From NCBI GenBank assembly GCA_002409745.1, contig DHOU01000029.1:46809-110808 (forward strand): a stretch of 64,000 bases of DNA. Direction: 5' to 3'. Numbering within the stretch: position 1 is the first letter of the stretch; every line of letters begins with the position of its first letter. This document shows positions 1-7,774 of this stretch, in pieces. A program made the position numbers and the translations under genes. The notes under the pieces are model-generated. The model worked only from the letters and a program-made list of their open reading frames with translations. It made no database searches and had not been told where the DNA came from. Source of the stretch: Bacteroidales bacterium UBA5382. GTDB taxonomy: Bacteria > Bacteroidota > Bacteroidia > Bacteroidales > Dysgonomonadaceae.

Positions 1-1124
1 CATCCGGTTGTTTTTTTATAATTGACGACTGCCCATACATTAAAAAGTACGGCAAAACCGATCATCATCATAAAGTGATTCCGAATATCGGCAAAACCGC
101 TTCCTTTGAGTATGATCATCCGGATTACGTCCATCAGGCAAGTAACGGGACTGCATTTGGCTATCGCGTATGCCCAGACAGGCATACTTTCGACCGGAGT
201 AAACAGCCCGCTCATCAATATAAAAATCATCATAAAAAAGAACATCACGAACATCACTTGCTGTTGTGTATCGCAATAGGTGGAAATCAACAACCCGAAA
301 CCAAGCATTGCCACCAAATAAACCGCTAAATACGTAAAGAGCGCCCACACGTTTCCTATAGGAACGATACCATACACGAAACGGGCTATAATAAATAATC
401 CGAAACTGAATATGATGATCCCCACAATCCAAAAAGGAATTAGTTTTCCCAAAATAAACTGATATTTTCCGACGGGGGTAACATTGAGTTGTTCCATCGT
501 TCCGGTTTCTTTTTCCCTAATAGCATTTAATGCGCATAAATAAGCGGATATTAATGTAGTAAGAAACGCTAATATGCCCGGAACCATATAATGGCGGTAG
601 TTCATGGCCGGATTAAACCAATCGGAAGAAGTGACCTGAATAGCCGGCGCCGGCTGAAAACGCTCCGGCTGTCCCCATTGCAAACGGACATCGTCATTAA
701 AATCACGAAGGATCCGGTTAAGATAAGCTCCTCCCAAATTCGCTTTGACTCCGTTGATCGCATTGACAGCGACAAAAACTTTTTGCGGGCTTTCGGTTAT
801 CAACCCGCGTTCAAAATCAGGAGGAATTTCCAAGATCAAATCAGCCCGATCTCTTTCTATATAGCGGATTGCTTCCTGGAAAGAGCCGGCATATACATTC
901 AAGTGGAAATATTCCGATGCTGTTATTTTCGAAATAAGTCTTTGCGAATAATCGGAATGATCGTGATCCACAATGGCGATAGCGATATTCTTTATTTCAT
1001 AATCCGCCGCCCAAGGCAAAATCAATAATTGAATAACAGGCATACCAAATATCATTCCCAATAACACCTTATTACGGAATATTTGTTTGAATTCTTTTTG
1101 CAACAAAAATAATAAAGTCCTCAT
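1..1124 (-). CDS. ABC-2 type transporter permease (3' end beyond the window)
   Basis: Reading the minus strand from the ATG at 1124 gives about 374 codons with no stop before the window edge, so the gene is partial at its 3' end. The product begins MRTLLFLLQKEFKQIFRNK, with a membrane segment near residues 20-38, an extracytoplasmic region to about residue 180, then about five hydrophobic segments. It also has the REKETGTMEQL motif found in the YhhJ/YbhS/YbhR family just after the second membrane segment. It starts 37 bp after the stop of a paralogous permease and is the last visible gene of the tetR-tolC-hlyD-ABC operon. The pair of permeases probably forms the membrane channel of an exporter. 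The substrate cannot be told from sequence. Confidence 0.85.
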   Translation of the reverse strand, partial: MRTLLFLLQKEFKQIFRNKVLLGMIFGMPVIQLLILPWAADYEIKNIAIAIVDHDHSDYSQRLISKITASEYFHLNVYAGSFQEAIRYIERDRADLILEIPPDFERGLITESPQKVFVAVNAINGVKANLGGAYLNRILRDFNDDVRLQWGQPERFQPAPAIQVTSSDWFNPAMNYRHYMVPGILAFLTTLISAYLCALNAIREKETGTMEQLNVTPVGKYQFILGKLIPFWIVGIIIFSFGLFIIARFVYGIVPIGNVWALFTYLAVYLVAMLGFGLLISTYCDTQQQVMFVMFFFMMIFILMSGLFTPVESMPVWAYAIAKCSPVTCLMDVIRMIILKGSGFADIRNHFMMMIGFAVLFNVWAVVNYKKTTG

Positions 1125-1161
1125 TCGCTTAATTCATAAAAGTAAAAATTCTTATCGCTCG

Positions 1162-2316
1162 TCAGGCTTCCAGCCTCGTCTTGAAATTTCTGAAACTGAT
1201 GAATAAAAGGAATCCGGTCATCAACAGTAATACGACCGTTTCTTTCCAAACCGCTTGAATTCCGGCTCCTTTTATCATCACGGACTTAATAATTACATAA
1301 TACCATCGGGACGGGATTACATTGGCAAACCATTGAAGGACAACCGGCATATTTTCGATGGGAAACATGAAGCCGGTAAACAAAATGGTCGGCACCATCA
1401 ATCCTATGAGGGAAAAAAGGATGGCTGCCTGCTGCGTTTTTACCAGATTGGATATCAACAATCCCAGGGAAAGCGCCGTGATGATGAACAGGGTGCTTTC
1501 TAAAAACAGTAAAATCAGGCTGCCGTTGACCGGCACCTCGAGTAACGTAACACTCAACACGACGATGACCGTGAGGTTGACTAACGAAAGGAACAGATAG
1601 GGCACCGCTTTGGAAAGAATCAACAGCAACGGGTTGACGGGCGAAACCAATAGTACCTCCATGGTTCCGTATTCTTTTTCACGGACAATGGACACGGAGG
1701 TCATCATTACGCAAATAAGCATCAGGATCAACGACATCACGCCGGGTACAAAATTTACCGCGCCTTTCAGTTGGGGATTGTACAGCATGCGCATCTCGCT
1801 ACCGATTTGGTAAGGTAACGGGCTGTCCATCGACAATTCCTTTTGGTAATCCATTAAAATATTCGTGGCATACCCTTTCAGGATATTAGCGGTGTTGGGG
1901 TCGGAAGCATCGGCGATCAGTTGCACCTGCGCCTGATGCAGATGATGCAAATCCGACAGGAAATTTGCGGGAAAGATCACCGCCAATTTTATCCGGCCTT
2001 CCTGAAAAGCGTCTTCTATTTGTAAATGACTCTTCAGCGATTCTTCAACGACAAAATGATTGTTCGCGGCAAACCGCTCGATAATCCGCCGCGACGCCTC
2101 GTCTTTGGCATAATCGCAAATAACGATTCGTGAATCCTTAATCTCATTCGTCAGCGCGAAGCCGAATAATAGAATCTGCACAACGGGCAATCCGAACAAT
2201 ATCAACAGCGTTTTTCGGTCACGGAACATGTGCCGGAATTCCTTCCGGACAAACGCTAAGAACTGCGTGTTTCTGTTCGCCGCAATCGCACTCTTTATTT
2301 TTAACTTCTTCCTCAT
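1162..2316 (-). CDS. ABC-2 type transporter permease
   Basis: This 384-residue inner-membrane protein has the family layout: a cytoplasmic N-terminus containing FVRKEFRHMFRDRKT, a first membrane helix near residues 38-55, a large periplasmic loop to about residue 190, then five more helices. The motif REKEYGTMEVLLVSP follows the second helix. It resembles the E. coli YbhS/YbhR and YhhJ permeases and is homologous to the next gene downstream. Its partner ATPases are the two genes upstream. A 258-bp spacer rich in short tandem repeats separates it from the nearer ATPase gene, which is unusual inside an operon. I infer a multidrug or small-molecule exporter. Confidence 0.9.
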   Translation of the reverse strand: MRKKLKIKSAIAANRNTQFLAFVRKEFRHMFRDRKTLLILFGLPVVQILLFGFALTNEIKDSRIVICDYAKDEASRRIIERFAANNHFVVEESLKSHLQIEDAFQEGRIKLAVIFPANFLSDLHHLHQAQVQLIADASDPNTANILKGYATNILMDYQKELSMDSPLPYQIGSEMRMLYNPQLKGAVNFVPGVMSLILMLICVMMTSVSIVREKEYGTMEVLLVSPVNPLLLILSKAVPYLFLSLVNLTVIVVLSVTLLEVPVNGSLILLFLESTLFIITALSLGLLISNLVKTQQAAILFSLIGLMVPTILFTGFMFPIENMPVVLQWFANVIPSRWYYVIIKSVMIKGAGIQAVWKETVVLLLMTGFLLFISFRNFKTRLEA

Positions 2317-2574
2317 TCCATCAATCTTTTATCAATCTATCATCGGTCTCCGCTCTCCAGTCATCGGTCTCCGGTCTCCGGTCTCCAGTCATCGGTCTCC
2401 AGTCAACAGTCAACAGTCCCCTTATCTTCCGGTCTCTCTGTCTTCAACTATCGGCGTTAGCCGTTATCACGCGTAGCGTTTATCGCCGGAGGCTTTATCA
2501 GACATCTTGTCTCCCTGTCCCCTTGTCTCCCTCTTGTCTCCCTGTCCCCTTGTCTCCCTGTCCCCGATCGTCCA
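2317..2574. repeat. Intergenic block of heptanucleotide-like repeats plus a 65-bp element
   Basis: Between two genes of one operon, about 2338-2420 consists of degenerate 7-bp words of the type CCGGTCT / CCAGTCA / ACAGTCA. A 65-bp element at 2439-2503 recurs at 48075. About 2508-2572 then consists of CCCTGTC / CCTTGTCTC words. The minus strand has no convincing gene or strong terminator here, so the operon may read through. The sequence composition is clearly not coding. Confidence 0.75.
2439..2503. repeat. 65-bp interspersed element, copy A
   Basis: This segment begins TGTCTTCAACTATCGGCG and is nearly identical to 48075-48138 (copy B), differing by one 1-bp indel and a few substitutions. 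It contains the small hairpin CGGC-GTTA-GCCG and the outer inverted pair CGGCG...CGCCG. Both copies sit directly beside a block of GGTCTCC-type heptanucleotide repeats and between co-oriented genes. It could be a REP-like element or a processing or terminator site. No coding capacity was seen. Confidence 0.6.
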
Positions 2575-3312
2575 TCAATTTCTTTTCGCTCCCCGCGCCA
2601 ATTGAAAAAACACCTCATCCATCGATGACGCGGAAAACCGCCGTTTCAAATTCGCCGGACTGTCCAACGCTTCAATTTTACCGTCGACCATCATCGAGAT
2701 ACGGTCGCAATATTCGGCTTCGTCCATATAATGCGTGGTAACGAATACGGTAATTCCTTCTTCGGTCGCCTCATATATCAAATCCCAAAACTGCCTCCGA
2801 GTAATCGGATCCACTCCTCCCGTCGGTTCATCCAAAAAGACGACACGGGGGCGATGAAGGATGGCCAGCGAGAAAGCCAATTTCTGTTTCCATCCCATCG
2901 GCAACGCGCCTACCCGTTTTTTCATTTCGTTGTGTAATCCCAAACGTTCGACGAGGCGATCCCGTCCTTCTTTCATCTGACGATTCGTTAATCCATAGAT
3001 TCCTCCGAACAGATGGATGTTTTCTGCGACCGTTAAATCCTCATAGAGAGAAAACTTCTGACTCATATAACCGATGCTTTTCTTTATTTGCTCCGTTTGA
3101 CGATAGACGTCGAAGCCCGCAACCGTTGCGTTTCCCGAGGAGGGCACGGAAAGCCCGCACAACATGCGCATGGCTGTTGTTTTGCCCGCACCGTTTGCCC
3201 CCAGAAACCCGAAGATCTCGGATTTATACACTTCGAACGTTATCTTATCGACAGCGACAAAATGACCGAATTCCTTGGTCAGCTCATCTACTTGTATCAC
3301 AATCTCCTTCAT
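2575..3312 (-). CDS. ABC transporter ATP-binding protein (YbhF C-half type)
   Basis: This 245-residue ATPase has Walker A GANGAGKTT (about residues 38-46) and Walker B VVFLDEPTGG. In place of the canonical LSGGxKQ signature it has LPMGWKQ. I recall that deviation from the second ATPase half of YbhF-type exporters, whereas the neighbouring ATPase keeps LSGGMKQ. The two genes together therefore look like a YbhF divided into separate polypeptides that would form an asymmetric heterodimer. It would power the two permeases downstream. The start at 3312 gives the normal N-terminus (MKEIVIQVDELTKEFG). Confidence 0.9.
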   Translation of the reverse strand: MKEIVIQVDELTKEFGHFVAVDKITFEVYKSEIFGFLGANGAGKTTAMRMLCGLSVPSSGNATVAGFDVYRQTEQIKKSIGYMSQKFSLYEDLTVAENIHLFGGIYGLTNRQMKEGRDRLVERLGLHNEMKKRVGALPMGWKQKLAFSLAILHRPRVVFLDEPTGGVDPITRRQFWDLIYEATEEGITVFVTTHYMDEAEYCDRISMMVDGKIEALDSPANLKRRFSASSMDEVFFQLARGAKRN

Positions 3313-3420
3313 AATACTCTTTTTTAGTCACCGGTCTGCAGTCACCGGTCTCCAGTCTTCAGTCTCCAGTCTTCAGTCTTCGGTCTCCAACCTCCAACCT
3401 CCAACCTCTATCCTCCATTA
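3313..3420. repeat. Heptanucleotide repeats (GTCTCCA/GTCACCG words)
   Basis: About 3327-3420 reads as consecutive degenerate 7-bp words such as TCACCGG, TCTCCAG, TCTTCAG, TCTTCGG and CCTCCAA. The block fills the spacer and runs into the last codons of the upstream ATPase gene, whose C-terminus (RLEVGDRRLKTGD) is encoded by the repeat. The repeat has therefore replaced or extended the 3' end of a gene. Confidence 0.7.
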
Positions 3421-4339
3421 ATTGAATAAAACAATCCTCAATATTCGGCGCAACCGGTTTCACCTCGACATCGTTGTAGCCCTTCGCCAGCAGCCAATCG
3501 CGTAAATGGTCCGGAGCCGTACCCGTAGACTGTGCAAAGGAAACATGTAAGCTTTCGCCAAAAGCAAAACAACTTTTGATATCCTTCTTCTTACGGATAT
3601 CGCGCGCCCAACGCCCCACATTCTCCGCTTTTACCGCATACAGCGTTCCGGCATACTTATCAATAATACGTCGCGGAGTATCAATGGAAAGAATCTTCCC
3701 CGATTGGATAAGGGCGATCCGGTCGCACAGCGTCGCCTCATCCATATAAGGCGTCGAAACAAGGATGGTGATGCCTTCTCTTTTCAGATTCTTGAGCATT
3801 CCCCAAAATTCACGGCGCGATACGGCATCCACCCCCGTCGTCGGTTCATCGAGAAAAAGCACCGAAGGACGATGGATCAACGCGCAACACAACGCCAGCT
3901 TTTGCTTCATACCACCCGAAAGATTCCCTGCACGACGCGTTTTGAAAGGCTCTATTTGAACGTAGATATCCCTTATCAAATCGTAATTCTCATGAAGTGA
4001 TGTTCCGAAGAGCGTCGCAAAAAAGTTGAGGTTTTCTTCCACGGACAAATCCTGATATAGCGAAAATTTGCCGGGCATATAACCTATCCGGTTACGGATA
4101 TCCCTATAGTCAGAGATACTATCTAAGCCGGCAACCTCGGCTGAGCCGCTGTCGGGCAGCATCAGCGTGGTCAGAATACGGAATAACGTCGTCTTACCGG
4201 CTCCATCCGGCCCGATCAAGCCATAGAGTTCTCCTTCTTCCACCTGAAAAGACACCTCGCACAGCGCTTGCACATCTCCATAACTTTTGCTCACTGATTG
4301 ACACTTAATAAGTGACGATTGACAATCATTGTTTTTCAT
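3359..4339 (-). CDS. ABC transporter ATP-binding protein (YbhF N-half type)
   Basis: This ATPase of about 326 residues has Walker A GPDGAGKTT, the signature LSGGMKQ and Walker B VLFLDEPTTGVD, followed by a C-terminal extension of about 100 residues. It corresponds to the N-terminal half of YbhF-type exporters and is probably the partner of the next ATPase. I chose the ATG at 4339, not 4354, because a GGGAGGAAATAGG purine-rich stretch precedes it. The last dozen or so residues are encoded by an intergenic heptanucleotide repeat that extends into the gene, so the natural C-terminus may have been lost without disturbing the ATPase core. Confidence 0.9.
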   Translation of the reverse strand: MKNNDCQSSLIKCQSVSKSYGDVQALCEVSFQVEEGELYGLIGPDGAGKTTLFRILTTLMLPDSGSAEVAGLDSISDYRDIRNRIGYMPGKFSLYQDLSVEENLNFFATLFGTSLHENYDLIRDIYVQIEPFKTRRAGNLSGGMKQKLALCCALIHRPSVLFLDEPTTGVDAVSRREFWGMLKNLKREGITILVSTPYMDEATLCDRIALIQSGKILSIDTPRRIIDKYAGTLYAVKAENVGRWARDIRKKKDIKSCFAFGESLHVSFAQSTGTAPDHLRDWLLAKGYNDVEVKPVAPNIEDCFIQLMEDRGWRLEVGDRRLKTGD

Positions 4340-4354
4340 CCTATTTCCTCCCAT

Positions 4355-4440
4355 ATAACCAACTTACAAACTTCATACTAACGCATCTCATTATCCATTA
4401 TCCATTATTCATTGTCAATTGCCCATTGTCAATTGAATTT
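4355..4440. repeat. Heptanucleotide repeats (CCATTAT/CAATTGT words)
   Basis: About 4386-4436 is built of 7-bp words (CCATTAT, TCATTGT, CAATTGC, CCATTGT, CAATTGA). It overlaps the extreme 3' end of the HlyD-type gene, which stops at 4415. The same words recur at about 5386-5425 on the other side of that gene. Confidence 0.7.
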
Positions 4441-5359
4441 CGCCGTACATTCCGATTTTATACGATCCGTCGTTCTTTACCTTCACCTTTACGGCATAGA
4501 CCAGATTTGCCCGTTCGTCTTTTGTCTGAATAGTTTTAGGGGTAAACTCCGCCTTCTCGCTTATCCAGGCGACCGTTCCTTGCGCTTCTCTAAATCCCCC
4601 GTCGCCGTCATCGGTAAATACCTTTACCGGTTGATTCAAGGAAAGCTTCGGCAATTGATTTCCGGAGATATATACCCGCAGGATCATCTCCGACAAATCG
4701 GCAATTTTATAAAGCGGCTTGCCCGGCGAAGTCGTTTCATTCGCCCGCGCATATCGTGTCAATACGGTTCCGGTTACAGGATTCAGGATGGTACATTTGC
4801 TGAGTTGATCATCCAGTTGTTTCACTTGAACCTCCAACGTTTTGATCTCTTTAACGATGCTTGTCGTTGAAATTTCGAGTGACGACTTTTGCGCGTTTAT
4901 TTGTTTTCGGAGCACATTCACCTGCGCGTCCATATCGTCCAGTTACTTGCCGGTGGCAGCATCATTTTTCACCAAATTAGCCAGCCGTGCTTTTTCGTGC
5001 CCGGCTGTACGAAGTTGTTCCTGTAAAGAAGCCAATTGCACAGCGATATCGGGCTTCTTACTCGCCAAAGCCTCTATCTGGCTCAGCAACTGCTCCTTTT
5101 TAAGAAATAGTTGAAGGCTGTCGATGTAACCCACCCTCTCTCCGCTCTTCAATGTTTGTCCTTCTTCTATATCGAACTGCATGATTACCCCTTGCGCTTT
5201 CGAAGCGATAACGGTTTCTTCCGCTTCGAAAGAACCGGAAGCATCGAATCCCTGCTTTCCCTGGCAAGAAGTCATCGTTATTGCCGATTGGAAGAAAATG
5301 ACGGTAGAGAGCATTAATTTAAAGAAGCTCTTTGATCCTGTTAAATTCATATATTCCAT
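4415..5359 (-). pseudogene. HlyD/YbhG-type periplasmic adaptor, interrupted by an in-frame TAA
   Basis: One continuous reading frame encodes a lipoprotein signal (lipobox-like MTSC), a biotinyl-lipoyl-like half motif (EETVIASKAQGVIMQFDIEEG), a coiled-coil hairpin and the returning beta-barrel half, about 315 residues in all. It is broken by TAA at 4943-4945 in the middle of the coiled coil. The flanking residues read AATGK-stop-LDDMDAQ. Relatives that I recall carry Gln at this point, so a single C-to-T change in CAA is the simplest explanation. Frame and homology continue on both sides, so this is not a frameshift or two genes. It may be inactive, read through, or a sequencing error. The start at 5359 or 5350 is preferred because the codons upstream of it are repeat sequence. 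Confidence 0.85.
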
Positions 5360-5385
5360 ATTGTGTTTATTTGATTTCCTGATCA

Positions 5386-5428
5386 TTATCCATTGGCCAT
5401 TGTCCATTGTCAATTGTCCATTAGTATT
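5386..5428. repeat. Heptanucleotide repeats (CCATTGT/CAATTGT words)
   Basis: The short spacer between the TolC-type gene and the HlyD-type gene is made of CCATTGG, CCATTGT and CAATTGT words like those at about 4386-4436. The adaptor gene is therefore bracketed by two blocks of the same repeat family. Confidence 0.6.
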
Positions 5429-6712
5429 TCAGTTTCCGGTTGTGGCCTTGTAGTTGTATAGAACCATCATTAACTGAATTTCATGCAGCAGCAAGTTTTG
5501 CCGAGCATTATCCTCGGCATTTACCTGCAAAATATAATCGTTTGCCGTAGCCGTTCCGTATTCCAATTGTTTTTGGGTCGTAATCTTTACGTTTTCCCGT
5601 AGCCGTATGATGTCCGTATCGGCCTCCATCAGTTCCTGCCATTTCACTATTTCAGCATATTGCTGTTCCAGTGCCAGATTCGTATTGAATAAGAACACCT
5701 CTTGCTGAACGTCCAACATATCTTTGCTTAGGACAAGATTCTTCTTTTCTTTTTTGTAGGTATATAGTCCCGCGATGTTCCAACTCAACCGGACGCCACC
5801 GATATAATAAGCTCCAAAGCCATTGTCCAGAAAGTTAAGCGTCGGCCGGCCGTAACCGCCCTGCAAAAACAGACTGATGCGGGGCAGGTTTTTCGAAGTA
5901 ACGAGTTTATCCCGGATATCGAGGACGCTCTTTTGTTTTTCAAGCAAACGCAATTCCGGCCGGTTAACGGTAGCCGACAGCCAAGGAGCAGGCGGTTTTT
6001 CCAAAACCGTTGTTTCGTTGACCGGAAGGCCGATAAAAAGCGATAACCTGTCGGCATACCCCCGCCGGAGCGCTTTGAGTTCAATGATGCGTTGATCGGC
6101 ATTGAGCAATTCGGCTTCCAGCATATCGGCATTACTTTTGAAGGCCGTCCCGTTTTCAATAGCCACGCGCGTTTTGGATAATCCCGTGCGGATATCTTCT
6201 TGCTTCAATGCGGCCTGTTTTATTTGCGCATCTATAAGGAGGATACCGAAAAAAAGCGCATTGATATGCTCCTTCAATTTGTATAAATCCACTTCTGTTT
6301 TTTGTCGTTCCACCGCAGCATTCGCCTTGGCCAGTTGCCTGTTATTCGTGACCGTCAGCAAATCGGTTACCGGCTGCGTTACTTCCGCATATATTTTATA
6401 TTGATCCTTGCTGAGCCCCGGGATTTCGATATTCGGTAAGGAAATAGGAATCTTCGTCACATCCGATTGGTAAGTCGCTTGTCCGGCAAGATTTATCTGC
6501 GGCCAATATCCCTTTGACACATTACTGACGGAATAAGCTTCCGACTGATCGATCAACGCATATTGCTTTACCAACGGATAATGACGTTCCGCCAACCAGT
6601 AACAACTGTCAATCGTCAACACAAGGGGCTGCTGAGCCATACCTATAAAATTCACTTCTAAAAGCAGCCCTATGAAACAACTCTTTATGAAAGACTTTCT
6701 ATTCTTGTTCAT
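5429..6712 (-). CDS. TolC-family outer-membrane efflux protein
   Basis: The product has 427 residues with an N-terminal signal peptide ending near AQQPLVLTIDSCY. Two internally similar halves are rich in amphipathic helices (ALIDQSEAYSVSNVSKGYWPQI..., later LEKQKSVLDIRDKLV...), the organisation of the outer-membrane efflux protein family. It would form the trimeric outer-membrane and periplasmic duct that docks with the HlyD-type adaptor and the ABC pump encoded downstream. The gene is preceded by a TTAATCA-N2-TGATTAA palindrome about 21 bp before the start, so it is likely controlled by the adjacent TetR protein. Confidence 0.9.
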   Translation of the reverse strand: MNKNRKSFIKSCFIGLLLEVNFIGMAQQPLVLTIDSCYWLAERHYPLVKQYALIDQSEAYSVSNVSKGYWPQINLAGQATYQSDVTKIPISLPNIEIPGLSKDQYKIYAEVTQPVTDLLTVTNNRQLAKANAAVERQKTEVDLYKLKEHINALFFGILLIDAQIKQAALKQEDIRTGLSKTRVAIENGTAFKSNADMLEAELLNADQRIIELKALRRGYADRLSLFIGLPVNETTVLEKPPAPWLSATVNRPELRLLEKQKSVLDIRDKLVTSKNLPRISLFLQGGYGRPTLNFLDNGFGAYYIGGVRLSWNIAGLYTYKKEKKNLVLSKDMLDVQQEVFLFNTNLALEQQYAEIVKWQELMEADTDIIRLRENVKITTQKQLEYGTATANDYILQVNAEDNARQNLLLHEIQLMMVLYNYKATTGN

Positions 6713-6732
6713 CGCTATACTATTGTTTTGAT

Positions 6733-6748
6733 TTAATCATTTGATTAA
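6733..6748. promoter_or_regulatory. Predicted TetR operator, tolC side
   Basis: TTAATCA-TT-TGATTAA is a perfect 7-bp inverted repeat with a 2-bp centre, between the tetR stop and the TolC-type start. The same arms occur upstream of tetR at 7451-7466. Two identical palindromes flanking a TetR-family gene are the usual arrangement for autoregulation plus operon repression. Confidence 0.7.
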
Positions 6749-6764
6749 TGGCAAGGCAAAAAAA

Positions 6765-7394
6765 TTATTTTGCTTCAAACATCGCTTTCACCCAAATAGG
6801 AATCAACTCCTTCCGCTCTATCATCAATGATTTAAATTCCCTTTCATTTATTTCTCCGATATTCTTAAGGATAGAAGCCCCGAGAAAAGGGAAAATAGTC
6901 AGGCTAACCGTATTAATCAAAAAATGAAGAAGGGATACAGAAGCGATTTTCCCCTCTGCTACCGCCTGTTGATATTGTTTGATAAAAACGGTGTCGGAAA
7001 TCGCATTTTTAATTAAAGACGACAATACAGACTCTTTCTGATTATTCCTTAATTCATTGAGAACAAAGAAAGCGACTTGCGGTTCCTGCAACAGTTGATC
7101 AATATACGAGGAGGCAAAAGTCGAAATCTTTTGCTCTAAAGAAGTTTCAGGATCATTGATTACCGTCGCGATGATTTTGAGAAAGTCCTGTAAGGTTTCG
7201 AACATAATAATGTCGAATAGCTTTTGTTTGCTCCTGAAATAGTAATTAAGAAGGGCAAGATTCATTCCCGCTTCTTCCGCAATATCCCTTGTGCGGGTAG
7301 CGGCGAAACCCTTTTCGTGGAATACTTTGCGTGCAGCATTCTTTATTCTTTGTTCGGTAGATAATCCGGAATCGCTATTTTCTTTATGATTCAT
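6765..7394 (-). CDS. TetR-family transcriptional regulator
   Basis: This 209-residue protein has an N-terminal helix-turn-helix typical of TetR (about residues 12-60: TEQRIKNAARKVFHEKGFAATRTRDIAEEAGMN..., broken by the recognition region LLNYYFRSKQKLFD). A helical ligand-binding and dimerisation domain follows. It is the first gene of the export operon, as CecR is for ybhGFSR in E. coli, and is predicted to repress itself and the operon through the two palindromes beside it. The inducing ligand is unknown. Confidence 0.9.
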   Translation of the reverse strand: MNHKENSDSGLSTEQRIKNAARKVFHEKGFAATRTRDIAEEAGMNLALLNYYFRSKQKLFDIIMFETLQDFLKIIATVINDPETSLEQKISTFASSYIDQLLQEPQVAFFVLNELRNNQKESVLSSLIKNAISDTVFIKQYQQAVAEGKIASVSLLHFLINTVSLTIFPFLGASILKNIGEINEREFKSLMIERKELIPIWVKAMFEAK

Positions 7395-7414
7395 CTTTAT
7401 TCTTCATTGACGTG

Positions 7415-7466
7415 CAAAGATAAAAGCTTTTTTTCATTTGAGCAAATTATTTAATCACTTGATTAA
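7415..7466 (-). promoter_or_regulatory. tetR promoter with upstream operator
   Basis: On the minus strand TTTG (7446-7443) and TATCTTTG (7422-7415) are separated by 20 bp, an exact match to the Bacteroidota -33/-7 pattern, about 20 bp before the tetR ATG. Directly upstream lies TTAATCA-CT-TGATTAA (7451-7466), extended by AT-rich symmetric flanks. It has the same arms as the palindrome at 6733. The operator abuts the -33 element, where a bound repressor would hinder RNA polymerase. Confidence 0.75.
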
Positions 7467-7530
7467 ATAAAAAAACGGAGAGCAAAGGATAAAGACAAAA
7501 ACCGTCCGCCCACTTTTTTCTTTCATTTTA

Positions 7531-7561
7531 TTTGCACATTCAAAAATAACGTTTACTTTTG
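7531..7561 (+). promoter_or_regulatory. Promoter of the trp leader / trpB2 unit
   Basis: TTTG at 7531-7534 and TACTTTTG at 7554-7561 are spaced by 19 bp, matching the Bacteroidota housekeeping promoter (TTTG / TAnnTTTG). Transcription would begin near 7567, about 20 nt before the leader peptide ATG. Confidence 0.75.
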
Positions 7562-7587
7562 CAGTTCAAATCATCAAAAAAAGAACA

Positions 7588-7668
7588 ATGAGTTACTCTT
7601 TATTATCTTGGCGTTGGTGGCGTTCACATTGTAAACAATGGGAGGGACACGTTTACGCCGGATCGTAA
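7588..7668 (+). CDS. Tryptophan leader peptide (26 residues)
   Basis: The ATG at 7588 opens a 26-codon frame ending in TAA at 7666-7668. It begins MSYSLLSWRWWRSH and has Trp at codons 8, 10, 11 and 18. Four Trp in 26 residues, three of them clustered, is far above chance. It is followed by a hairpin terminator and then by a gene for tryptophan synthase beta. It also starts just downstream of a strong Bacteroidota promoter. Its role would be to stall the ribosome at the clustered Trp codons when charged tRNA-Trp is scarce, not to make a functional protein. It is too short to be picked up by ordinary gene calling. Confidence 0.8.
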   Translation: MSYSLLSWRWWRSHCKQWEGHVYAGS

Positions 7669-7735
7669 AAGTAATAAACCGAATAAAAAGCAGCCTGTTG
7701 TTAAAAAAGCAACAGGCTGTTTGCTTTTTATACCG
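7634..7735 (+). promoter_or_regulatory. trp attenuator: antiterminator and intrinsic terminator
   Basis: The terminator is CAGCCTGTTG (7691-7700), a 9-nt loop, CAACAGGCTG (7710-7719), then a T-rich tail. An alternative pairing is visible: AACAATGGG (7634-7642) can pair with CCTGTTGTT (7694-7702), nine pairs including two G-U, which would disrupt the terminator. Position 7634 lies just beyond a ribosome stalled at codons 8-11, while a ribosome reaching the stop codon would cover it. A small hairpin TTTACG-N6-CGTAAA (7652-7669) lies between. The logic matches classical transcription attenuation. The pairing is my inference. Confidence 0.7.
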
Positions 7736-7774
7736 GCAGAACTGCATTAGTTATCAATCAATAAAAGATTCATT

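Noticed and set aside
40..432. A 130-codon minus-strand frame near the window start
   Set aside because: It is a shadow of the ABC-2 permease, which reads open in another frame from 1124 to the window edge and has clear family motifs.
4415..5413. Treating the adaptor as two separate genes
   Set aside because: Both parts are in the same frame, separated by a single TAA, and together make one normal-length HlyD-type protein.
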